This document shows, piece after piece, positions 30,405 to 39,320 of a stretch of DNA of 64,000 bases. Source of the DNA: Snodgrassella alvi wkB2 (lineage in GTDB: Bacteria; Pseudomonadota; Gammaproteobacteria; Burkholderiales; Neisseriaceae); contig NZ_CP007446.1 of the NCBI RefSeq assembly GCF_000600005.1, forward strand, positions 434,001 through 498,000, given 5' to 3'. A model generated the notes under the pieces. The model was not told the DNA's origin, made no database searches, and saw only the letters and a list, made by a program, of their open reading frames with translations. The translations under genes and the position numbers were made by a program. Each line of letters opens with the position of its first letter. The stretch's first letter is position 1.

Positions 30405-31181
30405 ATGTCTGGTAAAAAAATATTCACCGTAAATCGTCTTATCCGGCTAAGTTTATTACTGCTGTCGGCTACTGCCATCACCTCCTGTGGCGGCGGGTTT
30501 GAACCTTTTGTCGGTGTTACCTCCGGTAAAAACAAATCCTATGCCGCGCCGGTAGAGGCTCTTGAATACAATTATGAAAATGTACATGGTGGTTCAATTA
30601 ATGGTGGTTGTATTCCCAATACCAATGGTGTCGATGATTATGAAGTTGGTAAGAAGCGCTTTGGTGGTGGTTCTACCTGTGGTGCCGCTTATCTACCAGC
30701 AAAATGGAAACCGGGTATGACTGCACGCATTTACTGGACAGTTCTGCCTTATCCAGGATGGCGTCCAAAGATGTTAAATTTACCAGGGGTTAATTTTGAC
30801 CAAAAAGAATCAGCAGCTATAGATCAATATGAAGAAAATCATTCAGCGGTAATACCATTACCACCTCCACCACCATCTGCCGGTGATGATTTTGGCAAGG
30901 TAAGGAATATCACAGTGCATTTTCTGGCCTGTAATCAATTGTATATTACTTACGGTACAGTAGAAGAAGGCAGAAATACCCCGATGCATTACCAGCTTTT
31001 TGCGAAAAGCCAGAAACTATGTACCCCCCGCCCGTCAATCAAATCCATGGCAGATTACCGGCGCAATAAAGCCAAAATGGATGCAATTAAAAAAGAACGT
31101 GACAATATCCAGCAGGTAATCCTGCCCGAATATATTAAGGAACTGGAGCAGCAGGGCAAGCTGCCGGTTAGCAGTAAATAA
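30405..31181 (+). CDS. DUF3304 lipoprotein, copy 5
   Basis: First paralogue after the lipase, 258 residues. Its N-terminus MSGKKIFTVNRLIRLS is the KK/VNR type, shared with copies 6 and 9, in place of RK/ASR. Lipobox ITSC. Block 1 is EYNYENVHGG; block 2 is WTVLPYPGWRPKMLNLPG with NFDQKESAAIDQYEENHS. The tail has KKERDNIQQ and ends VSSK. It is followed by a 175-base flank and terminator nearly the same as those after copy 10, so it is likely its own transcription unit. Confidence 0.85.
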   Translation: MSGKKIFTVNRLIRLSLLLLSATAITSCGGGFEPFVGVTSGKNKSYAAPVEALEYNYENVHGGSINGGCIPNTNGVDDYEVGKKRFGGGSTCGAAYLPAKWKPGMTARIYWTVLPYPGWRPKMLNLPGVNFDQKESAAIDQYEENHSAVIPLPPPPPSAGDDFGKVRNITVHFLACNQLYITYGTVEEGRNTPMHYQLFAKSQKLCTPRPSIKSMADYRRNKAKMDAIKKERDNIQQVILPEYIKELEQQGKLPVSSK

Positions 31182-31360
31182 GTTTTGCAGGCTAGCTATG
31201 GTCGCCGGCTGACAACTTACCGGTGCAAGTAAGCTTGCGCCGGCAAGCCTGAACAGTTGTCTTTGCAAAAAGGCCGGCTGATTCAGCCATAGCCTGAATC
31301 TGGAATTTTATTAAAATAACGCCATTGTTCCCATACGGGTGCAGTGGCGTTTTATTATCC
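31182..31360 (+). repeat. Duplicated 3' flank after copy 5 (partner at 35737-35912)
   Basis: About 175 bases after copy 5, from the stop codon through the terminator, are nearly identical to the flank after copy 10. The flank holds TGCAAGTAAGCTTGCGCCGGC (split by one difference) and the AACGCCATTG terminator. It marks the original right end of the locus and was duplicated with it. Confidence 0.8.
31318..31356 (+). terminator. Intrinsic terminator after copy 5
   Basis: AACGCCA (31318-31324) pairs with TGGCGTT (31345-31351), with a TG/CA extension inside, followed by TTATT. Confidence 0.8.
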
Positions 31361-31577
31361 GCAGTGTAAATACCGGTTCGACTAATAAAAAATTTCCGTT
31401 TCTGCGCCAGATATTGGTAATATCATTGCATAAAAACTGACAGATGTAAGCAGTACCGGTAACAGGACGATAACAAAAACCGGAATAAAGCGGAAATCAG
31501 AGATGCAGCTACGAAATCAATTATTAAATACACAATGCAGTAATCACAGTGTTTAACCCAAAAAGAGTGAGAATCAA

Positions 31578-32354
31578 ATGTCTGGTAAAAAAATATTCAC
31601 CGTAAACCGCCTTATCCGGCTAAGTGTATTGCTGCTGTCGGCTACCGCCATCACCTCCTGCGGCGGCGGTTTTGAGCCTTTTGTCGGTGTTACCTCCGGT
31701 AAAAACAAATCCTATGCAGCGCCGGTAGAGGCTCTGGAATATAATTATGAAGATCTGTCAGGAGGTTCGATCAATGGTGGCTGTATTCCCGGAACTAATG
31801 GTATAGCTAATAATGAAGTAGGTCATAAACGTTATGGAGGTGGTGCTACTTGTGGAGCAGCCTACCTGCCGGCAAAATGGAAACCGGGTATGACTGCACG
31901 TATTAACTGGCGGGTTTTGCCTTATCCTGATTGGCAACCAAAAGTATTAAATAAACCCGGATTGGTTTTTGATAGTCAAGAATCAGCTATTATGGATCAG
32001 TATGCTGAAAATTATTCAGCGGTGATTCCTTTACCACCACCCCCACCATCTGCCGGTGACGATTTTGGCAAGGTAAGGAATATCACCGTGCATTTTCTGG
32101 CCTGTAATCAATTGTATATTACTTACGGTACAGTAGAAGAAGGCAGAAATACGCCCATGCATTATAAACTTTTTGCTAAAAGCGAAAAATTATGTACGCC
32201 GCGCCCTATAGTAAAAAACATGGCAGATTACCGGCGTAACAAAGCAAAAATGGATGCAATTAAGCAGGAACGGGCAAATATTAAGCAGGTAATCCTGCCG
32301 GAATATATAAAGGAACTGGAGCAACAGGGCAAGCTGCCGGTTACTGGTAAATAG
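31578..32354 (+). CDS. DUF3304 lipoprotein, copy 6
   Basis: A paralogue of 258 residues and probably the first gene of a five-gene operon (copies 6-10, spacers of only 64-70 bases). It is the most divergent outside the usual blocks. It has NGIANNEVGHKRYGGG where others have DDYEVGKKR, PYPDWQPKVLNKPG in block 2, and SEKLCTPRPIVKNMADYRR where nine copies have RPSIKSMADYRR. Block 1 is EYNYEDLSGG. Lipobox ITSC and all five cysteines are kept. The ribosome-site region is AGAGTGAGAATCAA. Confidence 0.85.
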   Translation: MSGKKIFTVNRLIRLSVLLLSATAITSCGGGFEPFVGVTSGKNKSYAAPVEALEYNYEDLSGGSINGGCIPGTNGIANNEVGHKRYGGGATCGAAYLPAKWKPGMTARINWRVLPYPDWQPKVLNKPGLVFDSQESAIMDQYAENYSAVIPLPPPPPSAGDDFGKVRNITVHFLACNQLYITYGTVEEGRNTPMHYKLFAKSEKLCTPRPIVKNMADYRRNKAKMDAIKQERANIKQVILPEYIKELEQQGKLPVTGK

Positions 32355-32418
32355 ACATATCACGGGCTTTGAATATTATCTGTAGTAACTTTTAAAATAA
32401 AAATAGAGTGAGCATTAA

Positions 32419-33195
32419 ATGTCAGGAAGAAAAATATTTACGGCAAGCCGCCTTATCCGACTGAGTTTATTGTTATTGTCGATAACCGTTGTTACCTCCT
32501 GTGGCGGAGGCTTCGAACCCTTTGTCGGCGTTACTTCAGGTAAAAATAAATCCTATGCCGCGCCGGTAGAGGCACTGGAATATAACTATGAAAATATGTC
32601 CGGAGGTTCGATTAATGGTGGCTGTATTCCGGGAACCAACGGTGTTGATGATTATGAAGTTGGTAAAAAACGCTACGGCGGTGGTGCTACTTGCGGAGCT
32701 GCCTATTTGCCGGCGAAATGGAAACCGGGTATGACTGCACGTATATATTGGCGCGTTTTACCTTATCCTAGGTGGAATCCTAGAGGTTTAGATTTACCCG
32801 GTGTAAATGTTGATAAAAATGAAGCAGCTATTATAGCTCAGTATGATGAAAATCATTCAGCCGTAATACCATTACCCCCTCCACCACCATCTGCCGGTGA
32901 TGATTTTGGTAAGGTAAGAAATATTACTGTTCACTTCTTGGCCTGTAATCAATTGTATATTACTTACGGTACAGTAGAAGAAGGCAGAAATACCCCGATG
33001 CATTACCAGCTTTTTGCGAAAAGCCAGAAACTATGTACCCCCCGCCCATCAATCAAATCCATGGCAGATTACCGGCGTAATAAAGCTAAGATGGATGCAA
33101 TTAAGCAGGAACGGGCAAATATTAAGCAGGTGATTCTACCGGAATACATTAAAGAATTAGAGCAACAGGGCAAGCTGCCGGTTACTGGTAAATAG
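32419..33195 (+). CDS. DUF3304 lipoprotein, copy 7
   Basis: A paralogue of 258 residues, 64 bases after copy 6. The signal has LLLLSITVVTSC, a variant hydrophobic core. Block 1 is EYNYENMSGG; block 2 is WRVLPYPRWNPRGLDLPG with NVDKNEAAIIAQYDENHS. Block 3 is TVEEGRNTPMHYQLF. Several codons in the otherwise conserved KVRNITVHFLACNQ stretch are silently different from all other copies, which dates this copy as older or less often converted. Ribosome-site region GAGTGAGCATTAA. Confidence 0.85.
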   Translation: MSGRKIFTASRLIRLSLLLLSITVVTSCGGGFEPFVGVTSGKNKSYAAPVEALEYNYENMSGGSINGGCIPGTNGVDDYEVGKKRYGGGATCGAAYLPAKWKPGMTARIYWRVLPYPRWNPRGLDLPGVNVDKNEAAIIAQYDENHSAVIPLPPPPPSAGDDFGKVRNITVHFLACNQLYITYGTVEEGRNTPMHYQLFAKSQKLCTPRPSIKSMADYRRNKAKMDAIKQERANIKQVILPEYIKELEQQGKLPVTGK

Positions 33196-33265
33196 ACGAC
33201 ACATAACGGGCTTTGAATATTATCTGTAGTGCTTTTTAAAACAAAAATAGAAGAGTGAGCATTAA

Positions 33266-34042
33266 ATGTCTGGTAAAAAAATATTCACCGCTAGCCGCCT
33301 TATCCGGCTAAGTGTATTGCTGCTGTCGGCTACCGCCATCACCTCCTGCGGCGGCGGTTTTGAACCGTTTGTTGGTGTTACCTCCGGTAAAAACAAATCC
33401 TATGCGGCACCAGTGGAGGCACTTGTATACGTCTATGAAAATATTTCCGGTGGCTCAATCAATGGTGGCTGCATTCCGAATACTAATGGTGTCGACGATT
33501 ATGAAGTTGGTAAAAAACGCTTTGGTGGAGGATCTACTTGTGGAGCTGCCTATCTGCCGGCGAAATGGAAACCGGGTATGACAGCACGTATCAACTGGGA
33601 GGTTTTACCTTACCCAGGCTGGAAAGCACGTATGTTAGATATGCCGGGAGTTAATTTTGATGAAAGTCAAAAAAGTATAATGAGGCAATATTATGAAAAC
33701 TATTCAGCAGTAATCCCATTACCACCTCCGCCACCGTCTGCCGGTGATGATTTTGGCAAGGTAGCAAATATCACAGTGCATTTTCTGGCCTGTAATCAAT
33801 TGTATATTACTTACGGTACAGTAGAAGAAGGCAGAAATACCCCGATGCATTACCAGCTTTTTGCGAAAAGCCAGAAACTATGCACACCGCGCCCGTCAAT
33901 CAAATCCATGGCAGATTACCGGCGCAATAAAGCAAAAATGGATGCAATCAAGCAGGAGCGGGCAAATATTAAGCAGGTGATTCTGCCCGAATATATAAAG
34001 GAACTGGAGCAGCAGGGCAAGCTGCCGGTTACTGGGAAATAG
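33266..34042 (+). CDS. DUF3304 lipoprotein, copy 8
   Basis: A paralogue of 258 residues with an MSGKKIFTASR N-terminus, a hybrid of the two types. Block 1 is VYVYENISGG with CIPNTNGVDDYEVGKKRFGGGSTC. Block 2 is WEVLPYPGWKARMLDMPG with FDESQKSIMRQYYENYS, almost identical at DNA level to copies 1 and 10. KVANITVHF links it to copy 3. The mixture of features from different copies is the clearest sign of gene conversion in the array. Confidence 0.85.
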   Translation: MSGKKIFTASRLIRLSVLLLSATAITSCGGGFEPFVGVTSGKNKSYAAPVEALVYVYENISGGSINGGCIPNTNGVDDYEVGKKRFGGGSTCGAAYLPAKWKPGMTARINWEVLPYPGWKARMLDMPGVNFDESQKSIMRQYYENYSAVIPLPPPPPSAGDDFGKVANITVHFLACNQLYITYGTVEEGRNTPMHYQLFAKSQKLCTPRPSIKSMADYRRNKAKMDAIKQERANIKQVILPEYIKELEQQGKLPVTGK

Positions 34043-34109
34043 ACATATAACGGGCTGTGAATATTATCTGTAGTGTTTTTTTAAACAAGAATAGAAGAGT
34101 GAGCATTAA

Positions 34110-34886
34110 ATGTCTGGTAAAAAAATATTCACCGTAAACCGTTTTATCCGGCTAAGTTTATTACTGCTATCGGCTACCGCTATTACCTCGTGTGGCGGCG
34201 GTTTTGAACCATTTGTCGGCGTTACTTCCGGTAAAAATAAAGCCTACGCTGCACCAGTGGAGGCACTTGTATACGTCTATGAAAATATTTCCGGTGGCTC
34301 AATCAATGGTGGCTGCATTCCGAATACTAATGGTGTCGACGATTATGAAGTTGGTAAAAAACGCTTTGGTGGAGGATCTACTTGTGGAGCTGCCTATCTG
34401 CCGGCGAAATGGAAGCCGGGTATGACTGCGCGAATTCACTGGCGAGTGCTACCATATCCTAAATGGCATCCAAAAATGTTAAATTTGCCCGGTGTGAATT
34501 TTGATGAAAAAGAATCAGCTATTATTGATCAATATGATGAAAATCATTCAGCGGTAATTCCTTTACCGCCTCCACCGCCATCAGCCGGTGATGATTTTGG
34601 CAAAGTAAGGAATATCACAGTGCATTTTCTGGCCTGTAATCAATTGTATATTACTTACGGTACAGTAGAAGAAGGCAGAAATACCCCGATGCATTACCAG
34701 CTTTTTGCGAAAAGTGAGAAACTATGCACACCGCGCCCATCAATTAAATCCATGGCAGATTACCGGCGTAATAAAGCCAAACTGGATGCAATCAAACAGG
34801 AGCGGGCAAATATTAAGCAGGTAATCCTGCCGGAATATATAAAGGAACTGGAGCAGCAGGGAAAACTGCCGGTTACTGGTAAATAG
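34110..34886 (+). CDS. DUF3304 lipoprotein, copy 9
   Basis: A paralogue of 258 residues, N-terminus MSGKKIFTVNRFIRLS (Phe where the others have Leu). Block 1 is the same as in copy 8. Block 2 is WRVLPYPKWHPKMLNLPG with NFDEKESAIIDQYDENHS, close to copy 5. It has KSEKLC like copy 6. The 67-base spacer before it contains the array's GAAGAGTGAGCATTAA ribosome-site region. The function is as for the other copies: a putative periplasmic, lipid-anchored antagonist of the lipase. Confidence 0.85.
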   Translation: MSGKKIFTVNRFIRLSLLLLSATAITSCGGGFEPFVGVTSGKNKAYAAPVEALVYVYENISGGSINGGCIPNTNGVDDYEVGKKRFGGGSTCGAAYLPAKWKPGMTARIHWRVLPYPKWHPKMLNLPGVNFDEKESAIIDQYDENHSAVIPLPPPPPSAGDDFGKVRNITVHFLACNQLYITYGTVEEGRNTPMHYQLFAKSEKLCTPRPSIKSMADYRRNKAKLDAIKQERANIKQVILPEYIKELEQQGKLPVTGK

Positions 34887-34953
34887 ACGACACATAACGG
34901 GCTTTGAATATTATCTGTAGTAACTTTTAAAATAAAAATAGAGTGAGTATTAA

Positions 34954-35736
34954 ATGTCTGGAAGAAAAATATTTACTGCAAGCCGCCTTATTCGGCTAAG
35001 TTTATTGCTGCTGTCGGCTACCGCCATCACCTCCTGTGGCGGCGGCTTCGAACCTTTTGTCGGCGTTACTTCCGGCAAAAACAAATCCTATGCCGCGCCG
35101 GTAGAGGCACTTGTATACGTCTATGAAAATATTTCCGGCGGCTCAATCAATGGTGGCTGCATTCCGAATACTAATGGTGTTGACGATTATGAAGTTGGTA
35201 AAAAACGCTTTGGTGGAGGATCTACTTGTGGAGCTGCCTATTTGCCTGCGAAATGGAAACCGGGTATGACAGCACGTATCAACTGGGAGGTTTTACCTTA
35301 CCCAGGCTGGAAAGCACGTATGTTAGATATGCCGGGAGTTAATTTTGATGAAAGTCAAAAAAGTATAATGAGGCAATATTATGAAAACTATTCCGCAGTA
35401 ATCCCATTACCACCACCGCCAGCATTTGCTGGTGATGATTTTGGCAAGGTAAGAAATATCACAGTGCATTTTCTGGCCTGTAATCAGATTTTTATTGATT
35501 ACGGTACCCGACAGGAAAATGCACCGGAAGTAGTAAAAAAACAGTTTGAACTATTCGCGAAAAGCCAGAAACTATGTACACCGCGCCCGTCAATTAAATC
35601 CATGGCAGATTACCGGCGCAATAAAGCTAAGATGGATGCAATCAAACAGGAGCGGGCAAATATTAAGCAGGTGATTCTGCCCGAATATATAAAGGAACTG
35701 GAGCAGCAGGGCAAGTTGCCGGTTAGCAGTAAATAA
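34954..35736 (+). CDS. DUF3304 lipoprotein, copy 10
   Basis: Last paralogue, 260 residues. It combines block 2 of copies 1 and 8 (WEVLPYPGWKARMLDMPG) with a block 3 (CNQIFIDYGTRQENAPEVVKKQFELFAKS) found in similar form only in copy 2. It is also the only copy with PPPPAFAGDDFG in the proline linker. It ends VSSK like copy 5 and shares its 3' flank. Lipobox ITSC and all cysteines are present. A terminator closes the downstream array. Confidence 0.85.
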   Translation: MSGRKIFTASRLIRLSLLLLSATAITSCGGGFEPFVGVTSGKNKSYAAPVEALVYVYENISGGSINGGCIPNTNGVDDYEVGKKRFGGGSTCGAAYLPAKWKPGMTARINWEVLPYPGWKARMLDMPGVNFDESQKSIMRQYYENYSAVIPLPPPPAFAGDDFGKVRNITVHFLACNQIFIDYGTRQENAPEVVKKQFELFAKSQKLCTPRPSIKSMADYRRNKAKMDAIKQERANIKQVILPEYIKELEQQGKLPVSSK

Positions 35737-35912
35737 GTTTTGCAGGCTAGCTGTGGTCGCCGGCTGACAATTTACCGATGCAAGTAAGCTTGCGCCGGCA
35801 AGCCTGAACTGTTGTCTTTGCAAAAAAGCCGGCTGATTTAGCCATAGCCGGAATCTGGAATTTTATTAAAATAACGCCATTGTTCCTCTATTGGGGCAGT
35901 GGCGTTTTATTA
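35737..35912 (+). repeat. Duplicated 3' flank after copy 10
   Basis: Second copy of the flank at 31182-31360, with scattered single-base differences and the same terminator core. Confidence 0.8.
35873..35910 (+). terminator. Intrinsic terminator after copy 10
   Basis: AACGCCA (35873-35879) pairs with TGGCGTT (35900-35906), followed by TTAT. It belongs to the same family as those at 30110 and 31318. Confidence 0.8.
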
Positions 35913-36230
35913 TCCGCAGTGAATATGGCAAATATCGTTTGAATAATAACAAATCTCCAGTTCCGTGCTGGTTATTGATAATATATTTGCATAAAATGCT
36001 GATGGATGTATTTAATTATTTTTAATAAAGCAATAAAAATAAATAGGAATACAGACCAGTGGAAAAATAAATTAACAGCTAAATCCTGAATATAAAGATA
36101 AAACGTTCAGCTGTTAATTTTGCCGGATTGGTTAGATATGCCGATGGTTTTATTTGATATTATAAATTATTTTCTCTGTTATTATTCTCTCGCTAATAAT
36201 ACGGTATGTGACTATTAAAAATTTATCTGG
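35913..36230. other. Intergenic region after the array
   Basis: About 320 AT-rich bases between the array terminator and the end of the minus-strand membrane protein. No coding frame or strong structure seen. Confidence 0.5.
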
Positions 36231-36659
36231 TTAATGATGTTCTTGCCGGATTTTGTGCTCTTTGTTTCGGGATTGTGTACTGCTATTGCGGATTTTGATG
36301 GGAGCAGGTGTATTTTTGATACCGGAATTCTGTAAAGTGTGTGTGTTGGTGATGCTGGCATGTTTTAATCTGATAATATTTCTGACCGATGCAAAGATAA
36401 TTAAAGCAATACATATTAATACGGAGAATCTGGCGCTTGTTTGCAGTGAGCTTATGCGGTTTTTTCTTCTTACGGTTTTATCAGGGTTGAAATAGTAATG
36501 ATACAGGCGCAAAAGCAGGGAAGGGGTTGCGGTGCGTGCAGATGTCTGTGTTTCCGGGCTGATTTTGCCTTTGCTTTGGGGCTGTTTATCACTGCCTGTT
36601 TGTTGCCGGTTTATTTTTTTAAATTTATTCTGCCGGTTGAATTTGTTTACTCGTACCAT
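36231..36659 (-). CDS. Small single-pass membrane protein, unknown
   Basis: A 142-residue frame from ATG 36659, with a well-placed AAAGGA ribosome site 6 bases upstream on the minus strand. The first 85 residues are very basic and polar (MVRVNKFNRQNKFKKINRQQ, then PSLLLRLYHYYFNPDKTVRRKNR). One hydrophobic segment (FSVLICIALIIFASV) is at about 85-100, and a basic tail follows. Two frames on the opposite strand overlap it but lack ribosome sites. No family is recognised. Basic ends around one membrane span could suit a membrane or envelope-associated role, but this is open. Confidence 0.5.
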   Translation of the reverse strand: MVRVNKFNRQNKFKKINRQQTGSDKQPQSKGKISPETQTSARTATPSLLLRLYHYYFNPDKTVRRKNRISSLQTSARFSVLICIALIIFASVRNIIRLKHASITNTHTLQNSGIKNTPAPIKIRNSSTQSRNKEHKIRQEHH

Positions 36660-37500
36660 GATTAATCCTTTGATATCAGTTGCTTCCTGCCGGATATTCG
36701 TGCTCTTAATGCCTGAATATCTATTTACCGGTATTAAGACCTGCACTAAAGATGGTAACTATGCAGGTTGTATGCCGGATTGTGTCTGGCACTGAAACCG
36801 GAAGAAAGCATGTGTTGATAAAAATTTCGGGTTGCTGATCGTGCGGGTAAAGATGTGTGTATTTTTATTTGAATGAATTTTCAAATTTAATTCTGATAAT
36901 TGTACATAAAAACTTTGTTTTGTAGTCTGATTATTATATGAAATAAATTAATGCAGATATTAATGTATGCATGGGTTTATGGCGGCTCAGTGATTTATTA
37001 TGGCTTTTTGTAACTGGCTGATGTGATGCGGTTCGTTTCCGGAAGATGTTTTGCTGAAAATATGTTTACGGAATGAATTGTGTTGAAGGCGCAATGCCAT
37101 TTTAACGGATGTGGTATTACAGCTTGTGTGTTGTATTCTGTGCTTTACGGCTGGCTGGATTTTTATGCTTTGAATATTAAGAATATTTTATTTGGTACGG
37201 GCAGTGTGCGTCTGACAGGTAGGTATTGTCGCTGTTGAGTCTGCCCGATGGCAGACAAAGGCAATTTGGGTTTTTCCGGTGATGGATGCTGAATTTAATT
37301 AATCGGTAAATTATTGTTTGTATTTCATCTGATTTGGTTTAGTATTTGCTTAATTATTACTAAACTGTTTAATTGATACGTTTTTGGTTAGTATAATTGT
37401 ATATTGCTTATATAAATTGGGTATATAATTATTACCTTTTAGTTGGTGTTTTCAGGCGTTTTTATTCTGCAAAACACATTTGCACATATTCAGAAGAACT
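36660..37500. other. Long intergenic region before glnS
   Basis: About 840 bases with no supported gene. The frame at 36532-36795 (plus) is a shadow of the small membrane protein. Two perfect TATAAT hexamers (37392-37397 and 37424-37429) lie within 110 bases of the glnS ATG and are likely -10 elements, but neither has a well-spaced -35 (the best is TTGATA at 37373, spacer 13). Confidence 0.45.
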
Positions 37501-39192
37501 ATGCTTAATAAAGATCAGTTTGCCGATAATCATTTTATACGCTCTATTATTGAGGAAGACCTGCAAAGCGGGAAATGCCGGCAGGTAATTACGCGTTTCC
37601 CTCCCGAACCTAATGGTTATCTGCATATCGGCCATGCTAAATCGATTTGCCTGAATTTTGGTCTGGCTTATATTTATGATGGTTTGTGTAATCTGCGCTT
37701 TGATGATACGAATCCTGAGAAAGAATCGGATGAGTATGTGCGCTCGATTAAGGAAGATGTGCAGTGGCTGGGTTTTCAGTGGCATGAGGAACGTTTTGCT
37801 TCAGATTATTTTGAACGTTTGTATGAGTATGCGCTGGAGCTGATTAAAGCAGGTAAGGCGTATGTGGATGATCTGGATGCTGAGGAAATGCGTCAGTATC
37901 GCGGTACGTTAACGGAGCCGGGTAAAAACAGTCCGTATCGTGAACGTACGATAGAAGAAAATCTGGATTTGTTTGCCCGTATGCGCAATGGGGAGTTTCC
38001 GGATGGCAGTAAAACGCTGCGGCTGAAAATTGATATGGCTGCGGGCAATATTAATCTGCGTGATCCGGTAATCTACCGTATCCGCCGCGTGCATCATCAT
38101 CGCACTGGTGATAAATGGGTTATTTATCCGATGTATGATTATACGCATGCGATTTCGGATGCGATTGAAAATATTACCCATTCGCTGTGTACGCTGGAAT
38201 TTGAATCACACCGGCCGCTGTATGACTGGGTGGTGGAGAATATTACGATTGCGCATCAGCCGCATCAGTATGAGTTTTCACGGCTGGAACTGCTGTATTC
38301 GATTACTTCCAAACGCAAGCTGAATCAGCTGGTAGTGCAAGACCATGTGTCCGGCTGGGACGACCCGCGTATGCCAACTATTTCCGGTATGCGCCGCCGC
38401 GGTTATACGCCGGAAGGGCTGCGTCTGTTTGCCAAACGGGTAGGTATTTCCAAGAGCGAAAATGTGGTGGATATGAGTGTTCTGGAAGGTGCTATTCGTG
38501 AAGATCTGGAAAGTGTGGCACCTCGGATGATTGCGGTGCTCAATCCGATTAAAGTTGAGCTGATTAATTTTGATGAGGCGATAACGCAAAGCCGCGAAGC
38601 ACCGTTTCATCCGCATCATCCGGAAATGGGCGAGCGTCTGATACCGCTAACGAAAACGATTTATATTGAAGCAGACGATTTTGCGCTGGAGCCGCCTAAA
38701 GGCTGGCAGCGTTTAACGCTGGGCGGTGAAGTGCGCCTGCGTTACAGCTATGTGATTAAGTGTGAGGAAGTGGTGCAGGATGCGTCCGGACGGGTGGTGT
38801 CGCTTAAATGCTCGATAGACCATGACACGCTGGCTTCTAAGCCGCAGGGACGTAAGGTGAAAGGTGTTATTCACTGGCTGTCTACTGAACATGCTGTGCC
38901 GGCTAAGGTGCGGCTGTATGACCGGCTGTTCACTGTGGAACGTCCGGATGCAGTACGCGGTGATGATGGTCAGTATCGTGATTTTACTGAGTTTCTGAAT
39001 CCGGCCTCGGTAACAGAAATTGATGCACTGGTGGAGCCTGTAGCAAATACGCTGGCACCGGAAACGCGCTATCAGTTTGAGCGTCTGGGCTACTTTGTGA
39101 CTGACCGCTATGATCATACTGCGGAAAATCCGGTATTTAACCGTACTGTAACTTTGCGTGATACCTGGCAGGCACAGGCTGAGAAGAAATAA
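37501..39192 (+). CDS. glnS: Glutaminyl-tRNA synthetase
   Basis: A class I aminoacyl-tRNA synthetase charging tRNA-Gln. The [15 protein letters not shown] stretch (HIGH motif) is at about residues 35-48. The KMSKS-equivalent SKRKL lies near 270, and the two C-terminal anticodon-binding barrels make up the rest. I start at ATG 37501 ([12 protein letters not shown], 563 residues; E. coli 554), which has AGAAGA just upstream; a longer frame would need a TTG codon at 37480. A direct GlnRS is normal for beta- and gamma-proteobacteria. It is monocistronic with its own terminator. Confidence 0.97.
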   Translation: MLNKDQFADNHFIRSIIEEDLQSGKCRQVITRFPPEPNGYLHIGHAKSICLNFGLAYIYDGLCNLRFDDTNPEKESDEYVRSIKEDVQWLGFQWHEERFASDYFERLYEYALELIKAGKAYVDDLDAEEMRQYRGTLTEPGKNSPYRERTIEENLDLFARMRNGEFPDGSKTLRLKIDMAAGNINLRDPVIYRIRRVHHHRTGDKWVIYPMYDYTHAISDAIENITHSLCTLEFESHRPLYDWVVENITIAHQPHQYEFSRLELLYSITSKRKLNQLVVQDHVSGWDDPRMPTISGMRRRGYTPEGLRLFAKRVGISKSENVVDMSVLEGAIREDLESVAPRMIAVLNPIKVELINFDEAITQSREAPFHPHHPEMGERLIPLTKTIYIEADDFALEPPKGWQRLTLGGEVRLRYSYVIKCEEVVQDASGRVVSLKCSIDHDTLASKPQGRKVKGVIHWLSTEHAVPAKVRLYDRLFTVERPDAVRGDDGQYRDFTEFLNPASVTEIDALVEPVANTLAPETRYQFERLGYFVTDRYDHTAENPVFNRTVTLRDTWQAQAEKK

Positions 39193-39208
39193 TTGTGTCT
39201 GTATATGG

Positions 39209-39237
39209 AAAACCGGCTTTTTGAAGCCGGTTTTTTT
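39209..39237 (+). terminator. Intrinsic terminator of glnS
   Basis: A 10-bp stem AAAACCGGCT/AGCCGGTTTT (39209-39218, 39225-39234) with a 6-base loop continues into T's. It lies 16 bases after the stop codon. Confidence 0.92.
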
Positions 39238-39320
39238 ATGCTGTAAATAATCTGTCCGGTTTATCCGGCAGCTTGCTAAAATGGGGCAGGTTGTGTTTTC
39301 TGGTCATTAGAGGCGATTAG

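Larger units (their letters stand above)
31578..35736 (+). repeat. Downstream compact tandem array, unit about 844 bp
   Basis: Start-to-start distances of copies 6-10 are 841, 847, 844 and 844 bases. The spacers of 64-70 bases share ACGGGCTTTGAATATTATC or a close variant, a TGTAGT element and GTGAG(C/T)ATTAA. The regular unit shows expansion by unequal crossing-over. The upstream array instead has a 1.18-kb unit with long spacers. Confidence 0.9.

Noticed and set aside
36253..36795. Two plus-strand frames over the small membrane protein
   Set aside because: Antisense to the frame with the better ribosome site; their hydrophobic Cys/Phe-rich content is typical of shadow translation.
37480..37500. 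Upstream TTG start of glnS
   Set aside because: ATG 37501 has a ribosome site and gives the conserved GlnRS N-terminus.
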